A stretch of DNA of 64,000 bases from Sorangium cellulosum So0157-2 (GTDB taxonomy: Bacteria; Myxococcota_A; Polyangia; Polyangiales; Polyangiaceae): NCBI RefSeq assembly GCF_000418325.1, contig NC_021658.1:5691501-5755500 (forward strand), in the 5' to 3' direction. The notes beneath the pieces are model-generated. The model was not told the DNA's origin. It made no database searches and worked only from the letters and a program-made list of their open reading frames with translations. Shown one piece after another: positions 42,583-53,140 of the stretch. The position numbers were made by a program, and so were the translations under genes. The first letter of the stretch is position 1. Each line of letters starts with the position of its first letter.

Positions 42583-44745
42583 ATGCGAAGGCTGGTCCTG
42601 TTCTTCCTGACGCTGGTCGCGATCGCGTGGAGCGCGCCCTCGCCGGCGAGAGCGCAGCCGAGCGCGCTCGATCGGCAGGGGACCTCGGCGGCCCCCTCGC
42701 GCACGGCCATCGTCGGGTTCACCGCGTCGCTGACGGGGAACGTCAACGTCGAGTCGACCCGGCAGACCAACGGCATCAAGATGTGGGTGGACGACGTCAA
42801 CAAGGCCGGCGGCATCCGCCTCGCCGACGGCAGCGCCGTCGCCGTCGACATCCGGTTCTATGACGACGAGAGCAACAAGGATCGTGTCCAGCAGCTCTAC
42901 ACCCGGCTGATCAACGAGGACAGGGCCGATTTCCTGATCAGCCCGTACAGCAGCGGCCTGACGGACGCCGCGGCCGTCATCGCCGAGCAGTACGGCCGCG
43001 TCATGGTCACGGCGGGCGCGTCGTCCGACTCGACGCATGACAAGGGCTATTCGCTGGCCTTCATGACCTACACGCCCGCGAGCCGGTACCTGACCGGCGC
43101 GTTCGATCTGCTGGCCCACCTCGATCCGTCGGCGAAGAGGGTCGCGATCGTCCACGAGCGGGACAAGTTCTCCACGGACGTGGCCACGGCGGCCAAGAGC
43201 CACGGCGAGGCCAAGGGCTACGAGATCGTCCTCTTCGAGGGCTACGCCAGCGGCACCACCGACTTCGCGCCGTTCATCAACAGGATGCCGGGCGACGTGG
43301 ACGCCATCATGGGCGGGGGCCACTTCGCCGACACGAGCACCTTCGCCAGGCAGCTCGCGGAGAAGGGCGTTCACGCCAAGTTCGTCGCGCTGCTCGTGGC
43401 GCCGCCGGAGCCGCGGTTCGGCGAGCTCGGCGCGGCGGCGCTCGGCGTGATCGGGCCGAGCCAGTGGGAATCCACCGTGAAATACAGCCCCGAGGCCGCG
43501 CGCGCCGCCGGCCTCCCCTGGCACGGGCCCTCGGTGGACGACTTCGTCGCCCGCTACAGAGCGCGGTTCGGCGATACGCCGTCGTACCACGGCGCGGGGG
43601 GCTACGCCGCCGGCCTCGTCCTGGAGCAGGCCATCGCGCGGGCGGGGTCGCTGGAGACGGCGAAGGTCAAGGCGGCGCTCGACGGCACGGACATGCTGAC
43701 CTTCTTCGGCCACACGAAGTACGACACGAGCGCGAAACGGCACGGCCGCCAGGTCGGTCACGAGATGGTCTACATCCAGTGGCAGAAGGACGAGCAGGGG
43801 AGGCTCGTCAAGCGGGTCGTCTGGCCCGAGGACGCCAGCACGGCCAAACCCCTGGTTCCGGCCCGCGACCAGGCGGCCGCGGGCCCGAGCCAGCTGCTGA
43901 CGTCGCTCGTGGACGGGCTCATGCTCGGGTTCGTGTACGGCCTCGCGGCGATGGGCATGACGCTCATCTGGGGGATCCTGCGCATCATCAACCTGAGCCA
44001 CGGCGCGGTCATCGCGCTCGGGATGTTCGCCAGCTACTTCCTGTTCACGCACCTCGGCGTGAACCCGTATGTCGGGCTGGTCGCCGTGGCCGGGGCGGGC
44101 CTCCTGCTCGGGCTCCTGATCTACCCCGTGGCCGTGCACCGCGTGATCCACGCGCCGCACCACCTGACGACCCTGCTGGCCACGTTCGCCGTCAACATGA
44201 TCTTCATCGGGCTGGGCACGGCGCTCTTGACCACCACCCCGCGCAACATCGACTACTCCCTCGGCACGGCGCGCCTCGGTCCGGTGGCGCTCCCGGGCAC
44301 GCGCCTCATGGCGGCCCTGATGGCCATCCTCGTCGCGTCGGCGCTCACCTTGTTTCTGCGCCGGACGCGGCTCGGCAAGGCCATCCGCGCGGTGGCGAGC
44401 AACCGCGCCTCGGCGGAGCTGATGGGCATCCCTTCCTCTCGGGTGCTGGCCCTCAGCTTCGGGCTCGGGACGATGCTCGCGGCGGCGTCCGGCGGGCTCA
44501 TCGCCACGTTCTTTCCCTTCACCATCCTGAGCGGCGAGTCGTACCAGCTCAAATCGTTCGTCATCGGCGTGCTGGGCGGCCTCGGCAACCCCATCGGCGC
44601 GCTCGCCGGAGGGCTCTTGCTCGGCATGCTGGAGGGGCTCATCCCCATGTTCCTCCCCGTGAGCTGGGTGCCCGTGGTGGAGTTCGCCCTCTTCGTCCTC
44701 GTGCTGCTGCTCCGCCCGAGCGGCCTCCTGGGAGCCCGCACATGA
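42583..44745 (+). CDS. Fused LivK-type binding protein and LivH-type permease
   Basis: 720 residues. A signal peptide (MRRLVLFFLTLVAIAWSAPS, then PARAQ) is followed by a periplasmic type-I binding domain, about 35-425: AIVGFTASLTGNVNVES, TNGIKMWVDDVNKAGGIRL, FLISPYSSGLTDAAAVIAEQ. From about 440 the chain becomes a LivH-like permease: LVDGLMLGFVYGLAAMGMTL, INLSHGAVIALGMFASYFLF, VASNRASAELMGIPSSRVLA. In the usual branched-chain amino acid ABC system these are two proteins. Here they share one open frame with no stop or ribosome site between. Tethering the binding protein to the permease would give a fixed local ratio. The next three genes supply LivM, LivG and LivF. Confidence 0.9.
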   Translation: MRRLVLFFLTLVAIAWSAPSPARAQPSALDRQGTSAAPSRTAIVGFTASLTGNVNVESTRQTNGIKMWVDDVNKAGGIRLADGSAVAVDIRFYDDESNKDRVQQLYTRLINEDRADFLISPYSSGLTDAAAVIAEQYGRVMVTAGASSDSTHDKGYSLAFMTYTPASRYLTGAFDLLAHLDPSAKRVAIVHERDKFSTDVATAAKSHGEAKGYEIVLFEGYASGTTDFAPFINRMPGDVDAIMGGGHFADTSTFARQLAEKGVHAKFVALLVAPPEPRFGELGAAALGVIGPSQWESTVKYSPEAARAAGLPWHGPSVDDFVARYRARFGDTPSYHGAGGYAAGLVLEQAIARAGSLETAKVKAALDGTDMLTFFGHTKYDTSAKRHGRQVGHEMVYIQWQKDEQGRLVKRVVWPEDASTAKPLVPARDQAAAGPSQLLTSLVDGLMLGFVYGLAAMGMTLIWGILRIINLSHGAVIALGMFASYFLFTHLGVNPYVGLVAVAGAGLLLGLLIYPVAVHRVIHAPHHLTTLLATFAVNMIFIGLGTALLTTTPRNIDYSLGTARLGPVALPGTRLMAALMAILVASALTLFLRRTRLGKAIRAVASNRASAELMGIPSSRVLALSFGLGTMLAAASGGLIATFFPFTILSGESYQLKSFVIGVLGGLGNPIGALAGGLLLGMLEGLIPMFLPVSWVPVVEFALFVLVLLLRPSGLLGART

Positions 44746-45710
44746 ACGCGCATCGACGCCCCGCCTTCTGGCTGACGCTCCTCCTCGTCGCGGCGGTGGG
44801 CGCCCTCCCGCTCGCGACGCGCGGCGACACGCTGCGCGAGGCGATGTTCACCCTGCTGATGTTCGTCACGCTCGCCTCCAGCCTGAACCTCTTGCTCGGG
44901 TACACGGGCTACGTGAACTTCGGCCACATCGTGTTCTTCGGGCTCGGTGGGTACACCGGCTTTTACCTCCTGAGCCAGCGGGGCGTCTCGCTCTACCTCG
45001 CGATGCTCGCCGGCGGCCTCGCCGCCTCCGCGCTGGCCGGCCTGCTCGGCCTCGCCATCCTGCGCCTGCGGGGCGCCTACTTCGCGCTGGCCACGATCGG
45101 GATCAACGAGGCGGCGCGGGCCTTCGTGAACAACGTCTCGCTGTTCGGCGGCGCGACGGGGCTGTCGATCAACTTCTCCGTGTACGGGGAGTACGGCGGC
45201 CCGTCGAGGGCGCTGTGGCTCACGTACTCCCTGCTCCTGTCGGTCACGGTGGTGGTGGTCGCCGTCAGCTTGCTCGTGAAGAGCTCGCGGTTCGGGCTCG
45301 GCCTGCTCAGCATCCGCGAGGACGAGGACGCGGCGCTCGTCATGGGCGTGAACGCGCCGCGGCTCAAGACGCTCGCCTACGTGCTGTCGGCGTTCTTCCC
45401 GGGCGTGGCCGGCACGCTCTACTTCTTCAAGAACGGCAACGTCGAGCCGGGCGACGCCTTCCGCCTGCACACCTCCATCGAGACGCTGGTCATGGTGATG
45501 CTGGGCGGCGCGGGGACGGCGCTCGGGCCGATCCTCGGGGCGGCCGCGTACGATCGCCTCCGCAGCTTCCTGCTCACGACGCCGCTCTTCAAGGATCTCC
45601 ACCTGGCCTTCGCGGGCGGCGTGCTCCTGCTCATCGTCCTGTTCGTGCCCTCCGGGGTCGTCGGCTGGCTGCGCGCGCGGCTGCCCCGCGCGCGGGGGGT
45701 GCTCGAGTGA
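44742..45710 (+). CDS. livM: Branched-chain amino acid type ABC permease LivM
   Basis: 322 residues with about nine membrane helices. Family signatures: LNLLLGYTGYVNFGHIVFFG, LRLRGAYFALATIGINEAAR, and SRFGLGLLSIREDEDAALVM, the coupling loop to the ATPase. It starts at an ATG overlapping the previous stop (ATGA), so it is translationally coupled. It forms the second half of the channel with the permease part of the upstream fusion. Substrate likely an amino acid, amide or similar; it is not determined by sequence. Confidence 0.93.
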   Translation: MNAHRRPAFWLTLLLVAAVGALPLATRGDTLREAMFTLLMFVTLASSLNLLLGYTGYVNFGHIVFFGLGGYTGFYLLSQRGVSLYLAMLAGGLAASALAGLLGLAILRLRGAYFALATIGINEAARAFVNNVSLFGGATGLSINFSVYGEYGGPSRALWLTYSLLLSVTVVVVAVSLLVKSSRFGLGLLSIREDEDAALVMGVNAPRLKTLAYVLSAFFPGVAGTLYFFKNGNVEPGDAFRLHTSIETLVMVMLGGAGTALGPILGAAAYDRLRSFLLTTPLFKDLHLAFAGGVLLLIVLFVPSGVVGWLRARLPRARGVLE

Positions 45711-46480
45711 TGCTGCACGTCCAGGGGATCGCGAGGCGCTTCGGCGGCCTGCAAGCGCTGAGCGACGTCACGTTCGGCGTCGCGGACGGGGAGATCCTCG
45801 GCCTCATCGGCCCGAACGGCGCGGGGAAGACGACGCTCTTCAACGTGGTGAGCGGCGTGCACCCGCCGGACAAGGGCCGTATCGTCTTCCGCGGCCAGGA
45901 CATCACCGGCCTCGCGCCGTACCGCGTGGCGCGCCTCGGGCTGGCCCGCACCTTCCAGATCGTGCGGCCGCTCCACGACCTCACCGTGCGCGAGAACGTG
46001 ATGCTCGGCGCCTGCTACGGCCGCGAGCGCCACGGGCGCGGCGCGGCCGCCCGGGTGGCGGACGAGGTGCTCGCGCTCGTGGGCCTCGGCGAGCGCGCCG
46101 CGCAGCTGGCCGGCAGCCTGAACGTCGCGCAGAAGAAGCGGCTGGAGCTGGCGCGCGCCCTCGCGGCCCGGCCGTATCTGCTCTTGCTCGACGAGGTCCT
46201 CGCGGGGCTGAACCCCGCCGAGGTCGGCCGGATGATCGAGATGATCCGCCACATCCGCGCGCAGGGGGTCACGATCCTGATGATCGAGCACCTCATGCAG
46301 GCCATGATGAGCCTCTCCGATCGGATCGTGGTGCTGGACTACGGCAAGCTCATCGCCGAGGGGGAGCCGCGGGAGGTGGCCGCGGATCCGAGCGTGATCG
46401 AGGCGTACCTCGGCGACCCGAAGCTCGGGCGAGAGCTCTTGGCAGGAGGCTCGGATGGCGGCAGCGCTCGAGGTGACTGA
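45710..46480 (+). CDS. livG: ABC transporter ATPase LivG
   Basis: 256 residues. Walker A GPNGAGKTT, family-specific loop LARTFQIVRPLHDLTVRENV, signature LNVAQKKRLELARAL (the usual LSGGQ is altered, as is common in LivG-like proteins), and Walker B LLLLDEVLAGLNPAE. ATG overlaps the LivM stop by one base. Its end overlaps the LivF gene by 26 bp. Confidence 0.93.
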   Translation: MLHVQGIARRFGGLQALSDVTFGVADGEILGLIGPNGAGKTTLFNVVSGVHPPDKGRIVFRGQDITGLAPYRVARLGLARTFQIVRPLHDLTVRENVMLGACYGRERHGRGAAARVADEVLALVGLGERAAQLAGSLNVAQKKRLELARALAARPYLLLLDEVLAGLNPAEVGRMIEMIRHIRAQGVTILMIEHLMQAMMSLSDRIVVLDYGKLIAEGEPREVAADPSVIEAYLGDPKLGRELLAGGSDGGSARGD

Positions 46481-47168
46481 GCTGGTCACAGGCTACGGCG
46501 AGGTGCAGATCCTGTGGGGGGTGAGCCTGCGCCTCGAGCCGGGGAGGCTGACGGCGCTCGTGGGCTCGAACGGGGCGGGCAAGACGACGCTCCTGCGCGC
46601 CGCGACGGGGCTCTTGCCCGCGTGGCGCGGCTCGGTGGTCTTCGCGGGCCACGACGTGACGCGCCTCCCCGCGCACGCCCGCGCCGCCGAGGGGCTCGCG
46701 CTGGTGCCGGAGGGGCGGCAGCTGTTCGCCGACATGACGGTCCTCGAGAACCTCGAGCTCGGCGCCTTCTCGCGGCGGGCCCAGCCGGGCTTGCGGCGCA
46801 ACCTGGAGCGCGTGTTCGAGATGTTCCCGCGCCTCGCGGACCGGCGCGGCCAGAAGGCGGGCACGCTCAGCGGCGGCGAGCAGCAGATGGTCGCGGTCGC
46901 CCGGGGGCTGATGGCCGAGCCGAAGGTGCTGATGCTCGACGAGCTGTCGCTCGGCCTCTCGCCCCGGCTGGTGCTCGATCTCTTCGAGTCGCTGCGCCGG
47001 CTCAAGGCCGAGGGGCTGACGATGCTCCTCGTCGAGCAGAACGTGGCCATGGCCATGGCGGTGAGCGACTACGCCTATGTGCTGGCGGAGGGGCGCGTCC
47101 ACCTGGAGGGCGAGGCGAGCGAGCTGGCGAGGAAGGAGGAAGTGCGGAGGGCCTATCTCGGGCTGTGA
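46455..47168 (+). CDS. livF: ABC transporter ATPase LivF
   Basis: 237 residues. Walker A GSNGAGKTTL, LVPEGRQLFADMTVLENLEL typical of LivF, signature LSGGEQQMVAVARGLM, Walker B VLMLDELSLGLSP. Last gene of a four-gene transporter operon; GGAGG upstream of the ATG within the livG coding region. Confidence 0.93.
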   Translation: MAAALEVTELVTGYGEVQILWGVSLRLEPGRLTALVGSNGAGKTTLLRAATGLLPAWRGSVVFAGHDVTRLPAHARAAEGLALVPEGRQLFADMTVLENLELGAFSRRAQPGLRRNLERVFEMFPRLADRRGQKAGTLSGGEQQMVAVARGLMAEPKVLMLDELSLGLSPRLVLDLFESLRRLKAEGLTMLLVEQNVAMAMAVSDYAYVLAEGRVHLEGEASELARKEEVRRAYLGL

Positions 47169-47214
47169 ATCCCCTCGATGCTCGGCGGGCGGGCGGCCGT
47201 GCTAGGCTGGGGCG

Positions 47215-47778
47215 ATGAGACGCGACAGCCCTGAGGCCCCGCCTCCGCCCGTGGCCGGCGAGGCTCGAGGCTACTTGGTCCGGCAGCTCGAGATTGCGTG
47301 GCAGCTCACCAGCTTCCACCTCGAGGGGCTCACCACCGACGAGTGCTTGTGGCGCCCTGCTGACGAGGGATTGCACGTTCGTCGGACCGACGATGGAACG
47401 TGGCGCGCCGACTGGCCGGAGCACGAGGGATACGATCTCGGCCCGCCGAGCATCGCCTGGGTGACGTGGCATCTCGGGTTCTGGTGGTCCATGGTGCTCG
47501 ACCACTCGTTCGGCGGCGGAGCCCTCGCGCGCGAGGACGTGACCTGGCCTGGCAACGCCGACGGCGTGCGCGCGTGGCTCGACGGGCTTCAGGAACGGTG
47601 GCGGGCGGCGATCGAGCAGGCCACCGACGACGACCTGCGCTCGACGCGGCGGACGCGGTGGCCCTTCCAGGACCGGCCGTTCGGTGACGTCGTCGCGTGG
47701 GCCAACGTCGAGCTCACGAAGAACGCCGCGGAGCTCGGCTACGCGCGCTTCCTCTACGCACGAAGGCCGCGGGGTTAG
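47215..47778 (+). CDS. DinB-superfamily protein
   Basis: 187 residues, a four-helix-bundle DinB/YfiT type. One likely metal ligand is His in LTSFHLEGL, the second in AWVTWHLGFWW. The third position, usually His in a late H-x-x-E motif, is replaced here (VELTKNAAELGY), so metal binding may be altered. The family includes thiol-transferases (bacillithiol, mycothiol) and uncharacterised damage-related proteins. Its stop overlaps the stop of the convergent dioxygenase gene by 3-4 bp. Confidence 0.8.
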   Translation: MRRDSPEAPPPPVAGEARGYLVRQLEIAWQLTSFHLEGLTTDECLWRPADEGLHVRRTDDGTWRADWPEHEGYDLGPPSIAWVTWHLGFWWSMVLDHSFGGGALAREDVTWPGNADGVRAWLDGLQERWRAAIEQATDDDLRSTRRTRWPFQDRPFGDVVAWANVELTKNAAELGYARFLYARRPRG

Positions 47779-48596
47779 GGGGCGAGCTCGCGCGTCCGGT
47801 CCGGAGAGATGGCCGCTGCGCCGCTCAGCGCCAGGCGGATGGCTTGCTCGACGGGGGAGTAGTCGCCGCGCTCGCGTTCGAGCTGGAGCGGCTCGGTCGG
47901 GAGCAGGGGGGGCTGAGCCATGAAGCGCGGGCGCGCGCCGCGGTGCGGCTGCGCGGTGTGGACCAGGAACGGGTGGCACAGATAGACCGTCCCCGCGTCG
48001 CCCGTCGCGAGCGCCTGCGGCAGATGCGCCGTCTCCGCGAAGCCGTTCGCGGCCAGCTCACGCAAGGTCAGCCCCTGCTCGCCGGCCGGCGCCAGCTGCC
48101 GCGCGATGTCGAGGTGCGACCCCGCTCGGATGCGCGTCGGCGCGTCGTCCTCGCCGACATCCGAGAAGAGAAAGAGCATGAGCAGCGCGCGGCCGCGCGA
48201 CTGGACGTTCGCGCGCCACTCCATGAAATCGGGGTGCTCGGTGCCGAAGCTCACGTCGATGTGCCAGCCCGCGTCCCCCGGGTCGAGGGGCGAGGGGAAG
48301 CGGATGGGGAACGTGCCGAGGGCGGCGGGCGGCTGCCAGCGCCCGCTGCCGACCAGCTGATCGAGCGCGGCGCGGAGCACCGGGGTTTTCGCGGCCTCGG
48401 CGAAGGGTCGTTGCCCGTAGTGCCCGAGTCGAACCACCGGCTTCGTCCAGGTCTTGGGGTCGTCCGGGGTCATGCCTGTGTCGCGCCACAGGATGGCGCG
48501 GGCCTCGTCGGCCAGCGCCCGCGGGAACGCCACGTCGATGCGGACGAAGCCCTGGGTGATGAAGTGCTCGATCTGCGAACGGCTCAACTCGGTCAT
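47775..48596 (-). CDS. Phytanoyl-CoA dioxygenase (PhyH)-family 2OG-Fe oxygenase
   Basis: 273 residues from the ATG at 48596, which has AAGGTGG upstream. The iron site is His-x-Asp in AGWHIDVSFGTEH and a distal His in YLCHPFLVHTAQPHRG, with Arg nearby for 2-oxoglutarate. PhyH proteins hydroxylate small acids, CoA esters or secondary metabolites in the cytoplasm. It is convergent with the DinB gene. No regulator is adjacent. Confidence 0.88.
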   Translation of the reverse strand: MTELSRSQIEHFITQGFVRIDVAFPRALADEARAILWRDTGMTPDDPKTWTKPVVRLGHYGQRPFAEAAKTPVLRAALDQLVGSGRWQPPAALGTFPIRFPSPLDPGDAGWHIDVSFGTEHPDFMEWRANVQSRGRALLMLFLFSDVGEDDAPTRIRAGSHLDIARQLAPAGEQGLTLRELAANGFAETAHLPQALATGDAGTVYLCHPFLVHTAQPHRGARPRFMAQPPLLPTEPLQLERERGDYSPVEQAIRLALSGAAAISPDRTRELAP

Positions 48597-48892
48597 GGCG
48601 CGGACCACCTTGTACCGACCGTCTCGGCGGCGCAAGTTCGGTTTCAGGTGCAAAGTTGCTGTGTCGGCGCAGGGTGCCAATGACACTGCATGTTTCTTCT
48701 CGATGAGAAACGCCAGGCGTAGGCGTTTTCAGGCGAATGTCGCAGATCACTTCCATCGGTCGCGGGAATTGTAGGCGCCGGGCTCTCGCCGCGGGCATCG
48801 CTGAGCGTGTGCGCTCCGGCTCGCGTCGCTGTCGATCGGCTCTCCCGCTCCTGAAATCTCCAACCCAATCGCTCAACTCTCGGAAGTCCAAC

Positions 48893-50086
<1,194 letters not shown>

Positions 50087-50092
50087 TCCGCG

Positions 50093-50118
50093 CGAGCTCC
50101 CTCCGCGGAGGGAGCTCG
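50093..50118 (+). terminator. Perfect palindrome after the xylanase gene (hairpin, no T run)
   Basis: GAGCTCCCTCCG (50094-50105) is followed immediately by its inverse CGGAGGGAGCTC (50106-50117); one extra base pair flanks it. It lies 7 bp after the stop and probably acts as a terminator or mRNA-stabilising hairpin. Confidence 0.6.
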
Positions 50119-50215
50119 TCGAGGCTCGATTCACCCGCCGCGCGTACGCCGGGATCGGCTCGCCCGGCCGGCGGAATCCCTGGAAGGGATCGCGCCGGCC
50201 AGGGAGCGCTGGCGA

Positions 50216-51454
50216 TCACAGCGGAACTTCGATCACGTCTTCGCAGGTGAAGTCGACGCCCAGGGACACTTCGACCTGGGCTTGCACCACGGCGCACGTG
50301 TCGTCGCAGAGCACGATCGCGGTCGGGTTCGCGGGATCGTCGTAGCGCCAGGTGCCCGCGGCCGCGCAGGCCTGATCGTACACGAGCGACGTCGGGGTGT
50401 TGGTCGTGGCGCTCGTGTATTTCACGTCCACCTTCTGCTTGTCAAAGGTCCTCCCGTCGGGGGGCGGCGGGATCGGGATCGTGCACGAGACCGCGGCGCC
50501 GCGGATCTCCTCGACGGCCGCCTTGAACGCGGCCGTGGTGTCCGCCGCGCTGCCGGTGTCGATGATGAACGCCTCTCCTGTATCGCCCGCCGCCGCGATC
50601 ACGCGCAGGTTCTCATCGAGGCTCGGCGGCGCGCCTTCCACCGGCGGGCTGTTGACCCCGATCACGAACGTCGAGATGCCGCCGGCGCGCGCCGCCTCGA
50701 CGCGCTCGACGACGGCCTCGATCGAGTTCGACTGGCGGCATTGCTCCGGATAGCCGTCGGTCACGAGGACGATCGCGTATTTCCCGGGGTTCAGCTGGCG
50801 TTGCTCCTCGATGTACGCGGTCGTGCCTTCGATCACGAACGCCGTCGGCGTGCCGAGGCGCCAGCTCCGGTCGTCCTGAGGCGTGACGGCATCGATCGCC
50901 TCGCCGAACGCCGGAGACGGCAGCGGCGTCATCGCGACGTCCGGCGCCAGGTACGTGTTTGCGTTGCACATCTGTCCCGCGCCAGGGAAGAACGTGAGCG
51001 ACGCCCGGAACCCGGCCGAGGCGGGATCCACGAAGAACTGCTTCGTCGCGGCGACGACGGGATCCCACTTGAGCGACCGATCACGCCAGGGCACATCGTT
51101 CGCGCCCATGCTGCCCGACACGTCGAACGCGAAGGCGAGGTACACCTGCTGGAACCCGGCCTGGGAGGTCTCGGTGGCGCACGCCTGCCCTGCTGCCGTC
51201 GAGCCGCCGCTGCTGGCGCCGTTTGCACCGGAATTCCCGCTCGATCCCAGATCGTTCCCGCTGCCGAAGCTGTCATCGTAGCCGGTGCCGGTGCCGTCGC
51301 CGGTGCCGGTGCCGTCGCCGGTGCCGTCGCCGATGCCGTTGCCGGTGCTGTTCTGGGAGCCTCCGTCACCCTCGCCGCTGCCCGGAAACCCGCTGCATGC
51401 GGCGCTGGCCAGACTCACCATCGACAAAGCTATCGCCATCGTAGGCAATCTCAT
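50216..51454 (-). CDS. von Willebrand factor A-domain lipoprotein
   Basis: 412 residues from the ATG at 51454 (GAGGAG upstream). The signal MRLPTMAIALSMVSLASAAC has a lipobox Cys. A linker with DGTGDGTGTGDGTGTG precedes the vWA domain, whose metal-ion-dependent adhesion site is FDVSGSMGAND (DxSxS), with YAIVLVTDGYPEQC and GVNSPPVEGAPP following. Two Cys pairs in the C-terminal third (VSCTIPIPPPPD, CDDTCAVVQ). It is probably a surface adhesion or protein-binding lipoprotein. Many are found in myxobacteria. Partner unknown. Confidence 0.85.
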   Translation of the reverse strand: MRLPTMAIALSMVSLASAACSGFPGSGEGDGGSQNSTGNGIGDGTGDGTGTGDGTGTGYDDSFGSGNDLGSSGNSGANGASSGGSTAAGQACATETSQAGFQQVYLAFAFDVSGSMGANDVPWRDRSLKWDPVVAATKQFFVDPASAGFRASLTFFPGAGQMCNANTYLAPDVAMTPLPSPAFGEAIDAVTPQDDRSWRLGTPTAFVIEGTTAYIEEQRQLNPGKYAIVLVTDGYPEQCRQSNSIEAVVERVEAARAGGISTFVIGVNSPPVEGAPPSLDENLRVIAAAGDTGEAFIIDTGSAADTTAAFKAAVEEIRGAAVSCTIPIPPPPDGRTFDKQKVDVKYTSATTNTPTSLVYDQACAAAGTWRYDDPANPTAIVLCDDTCAVVQAQVEVSLGVDFTCEDVIEVPL

Positions 51455-52059
51455 AAATCCACTCCTCTTCGAGCGCGTGCCAGGCGCGATACGCCGGCAC
51501 GACGCACATGAAAACGAGAGGCCTCCGGAGGCGGAATTTTGCAGGATCGCGCCTCGCCGGAGCCCCGGGATCGATGAGGAGTATAATCGATGACGCTGAT
51601 CTTTGCGCGGGATACGGCCTGAAAAGTGGTTGCGTCGTGCTGCGACCATCACGGCGCAATGCGGCGATCGCGCAAGATCTCTGTCGTCCATCCAGGCTGC
51701 ACACGCGGCGCTGCGGATAGAGGATCAGCGATCCGCCCTCGTGAGAATGCGACGATCTATTGGCAATCGATCGACACACCGATGGACGATCCGACCGAGC
51801 TCGGGCTCGCCCCGGAGCTTGGGCTGGGTCCGCTCGGTCCTGGAGAGGGGCGGCTGGAGCGATATCGGGAGTCGAGTTGCTGCCGCTGTCGGCGAGGTCG
51901 ATGCGGTCGATCGTGACGCCCCCGCTCTCCTCGGCGCCCTTCGCCAGGCGAGGGCGGCCGTGGCCTCGTACGCGAGGAAGAACGGGATTGCGGCCCCGCG
52001 CGTCGGGGCGCTAGGTTGAGCGCCACGATCGCGAGCGCCATGGAAGCAAGGAGTTTTCG
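51455..52059. other. Intergenic stretch, nothing recognised
   Basis: About 600 bp between divergent genes. Several long frames exist but their products are Arg- or Ser/Pro-biased and share no motif. An AAGGAG ribosome site before 52060 belongs to the pirin gene. It may hold the remains of a degraded gene that I cannot identify. Confidence 0.4.
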
Positions 52060-52980
52060 ATGAGCCGATATCCCGACAAGGAACCGGAGTGCCTGGGCGC
52101 CGACAGCGCCAACATCGACCTCGTCATCGAGCCGCGCCCGCGGGATCTGGGCGGCTTCACGGTGCGCAGGTCGCTTCCAGCGGCGCAGCGACGTCACGTC
52201 GGGCCCTTTCTCTTCTTCGATCACATGGGCCCCGTCGACTTCGCGCCGGGTCAGGGGATCGATGTCCGGCCGCATCCGCACATCGCGCTCGCGACCATCA
52301 CGTATCTCCTCGAAGGGGAGTTCGTGCATCGCGACAGCATCGGCTCGGAGCAGCCGATCCGGCCGGGCGACGTGAACTGGATGGTCGCGGGGCGCGGCGT
52401 GGTCCACTCGGAGCGAACCGCGCCGGAGGTGCGGGCGCGCGGCGCCAGGATGCACGGGATCCAGACGTGGGTCGCGCTCCCGCAGCAAGACGAGGAGATC
52501 GAGCCGCGCTTCGAGCATCACCCGCGCCAGACGATGCCCGTCGTGCGCCGCCACGGCGCGGAGCTCCACGTCATCGCCGGGACCGCCTACGGCGCGAAGG
52601 CGCCCACGGGGGTCCTGTCGCCGACGCTCTACGTGCATGCTCGGCTCGACGCCGGCGTGACGCTGCCGATCGACGACGAGCACGAGGAGCGCGCCATCTA
52701 CGTGGTCGACGGGGCGATCGCGTGCGACGGCAAGCGCTTCGGCGCGGGCGCGATGCTCGTGCTCCGTCCGCGCGCGGCCGTCGCCGCGGAGGCGATCGGC
52801 GAGACGAACCTCATGCTCATCGGCGGCGCGCCGCTCGACGGGCCTCGCCACATCACCTGGAACTTCGTGGCGAGCTCCAAGGAGCGCATCGAGCGCGCGA
52901 AGGCCGACTGGCGCGAGGGTCGCTTCCCCACGATCCCCGGCGACGACACCGAGTTCATTCCGCTCCCGGAAGGCGCGTGA
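52060..52980 (+). CDS. Pirin-family protein
   Basis: 306 residues, two cupin domains. The N-terminal one has GPFLFFDHMGPVDF, DVRPHPHIALATITYLLEGE and VHSERT, which carry the His/Glu iron ligands of pirin (His-x-His and a later His and Glu). Pirins act as quercetinase-like dioxygenases or redox-sensing co-regulators in the cytoplasm. It has AAGGAG before the ATG. No partner is evident; the downstream gene is an AraC regulator. Confidence 0.92.
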   Translation: MSRYPDKEPECLGADSANIDLVIEPRPRDLGGFTVRRSLPAAQRRHVGPFLFFDHMGPVDFAPGQGIDVRPHPHIALATITYLLEGEFVHRDSIGSEQPIRPGDVNWMVAGRGVVHSERTAPEVRARGARMHGIQTWVALPQQDEEIEPRFEHHPRQTMPVVRRHGAELHVIAGTAYGAKAPTGVLSPTLYVHARLDAGVTLPIDDEHEERAIYVVDGAIACDGKRFGAGAMLVLRPRAAVAAEAIGETNLMLIGGAPLDGPRHITWNFVASSKERIERAKADWREGRFPTIPGDDTEFIPLPEGA

Positions 52981-53140
52981 CGCGAGCCCGCGGCGGGCTC
53001 CGGGAGCACGGGATGCGGAGCGTCTCCGCGCCGCCGTCGGAGGAGCGCGTCGTTGGCCGTGTTTTCGGTGGGCTTGGCGTCGTTTCGGTTGCCGCTCTCG
53101 CGCCGTGAGCGCGCCGCGACGAAGGTGGTACGCTTCGCGG

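Noticed and set aside
51603..52019. A 138-residue protein ending ARKNGIAAPRVGALG
   Set aside because: No start with a ribosome site and no recognisable family; the first half is random-looking. It could be the rest of a lost gene, but this cannot be supported.
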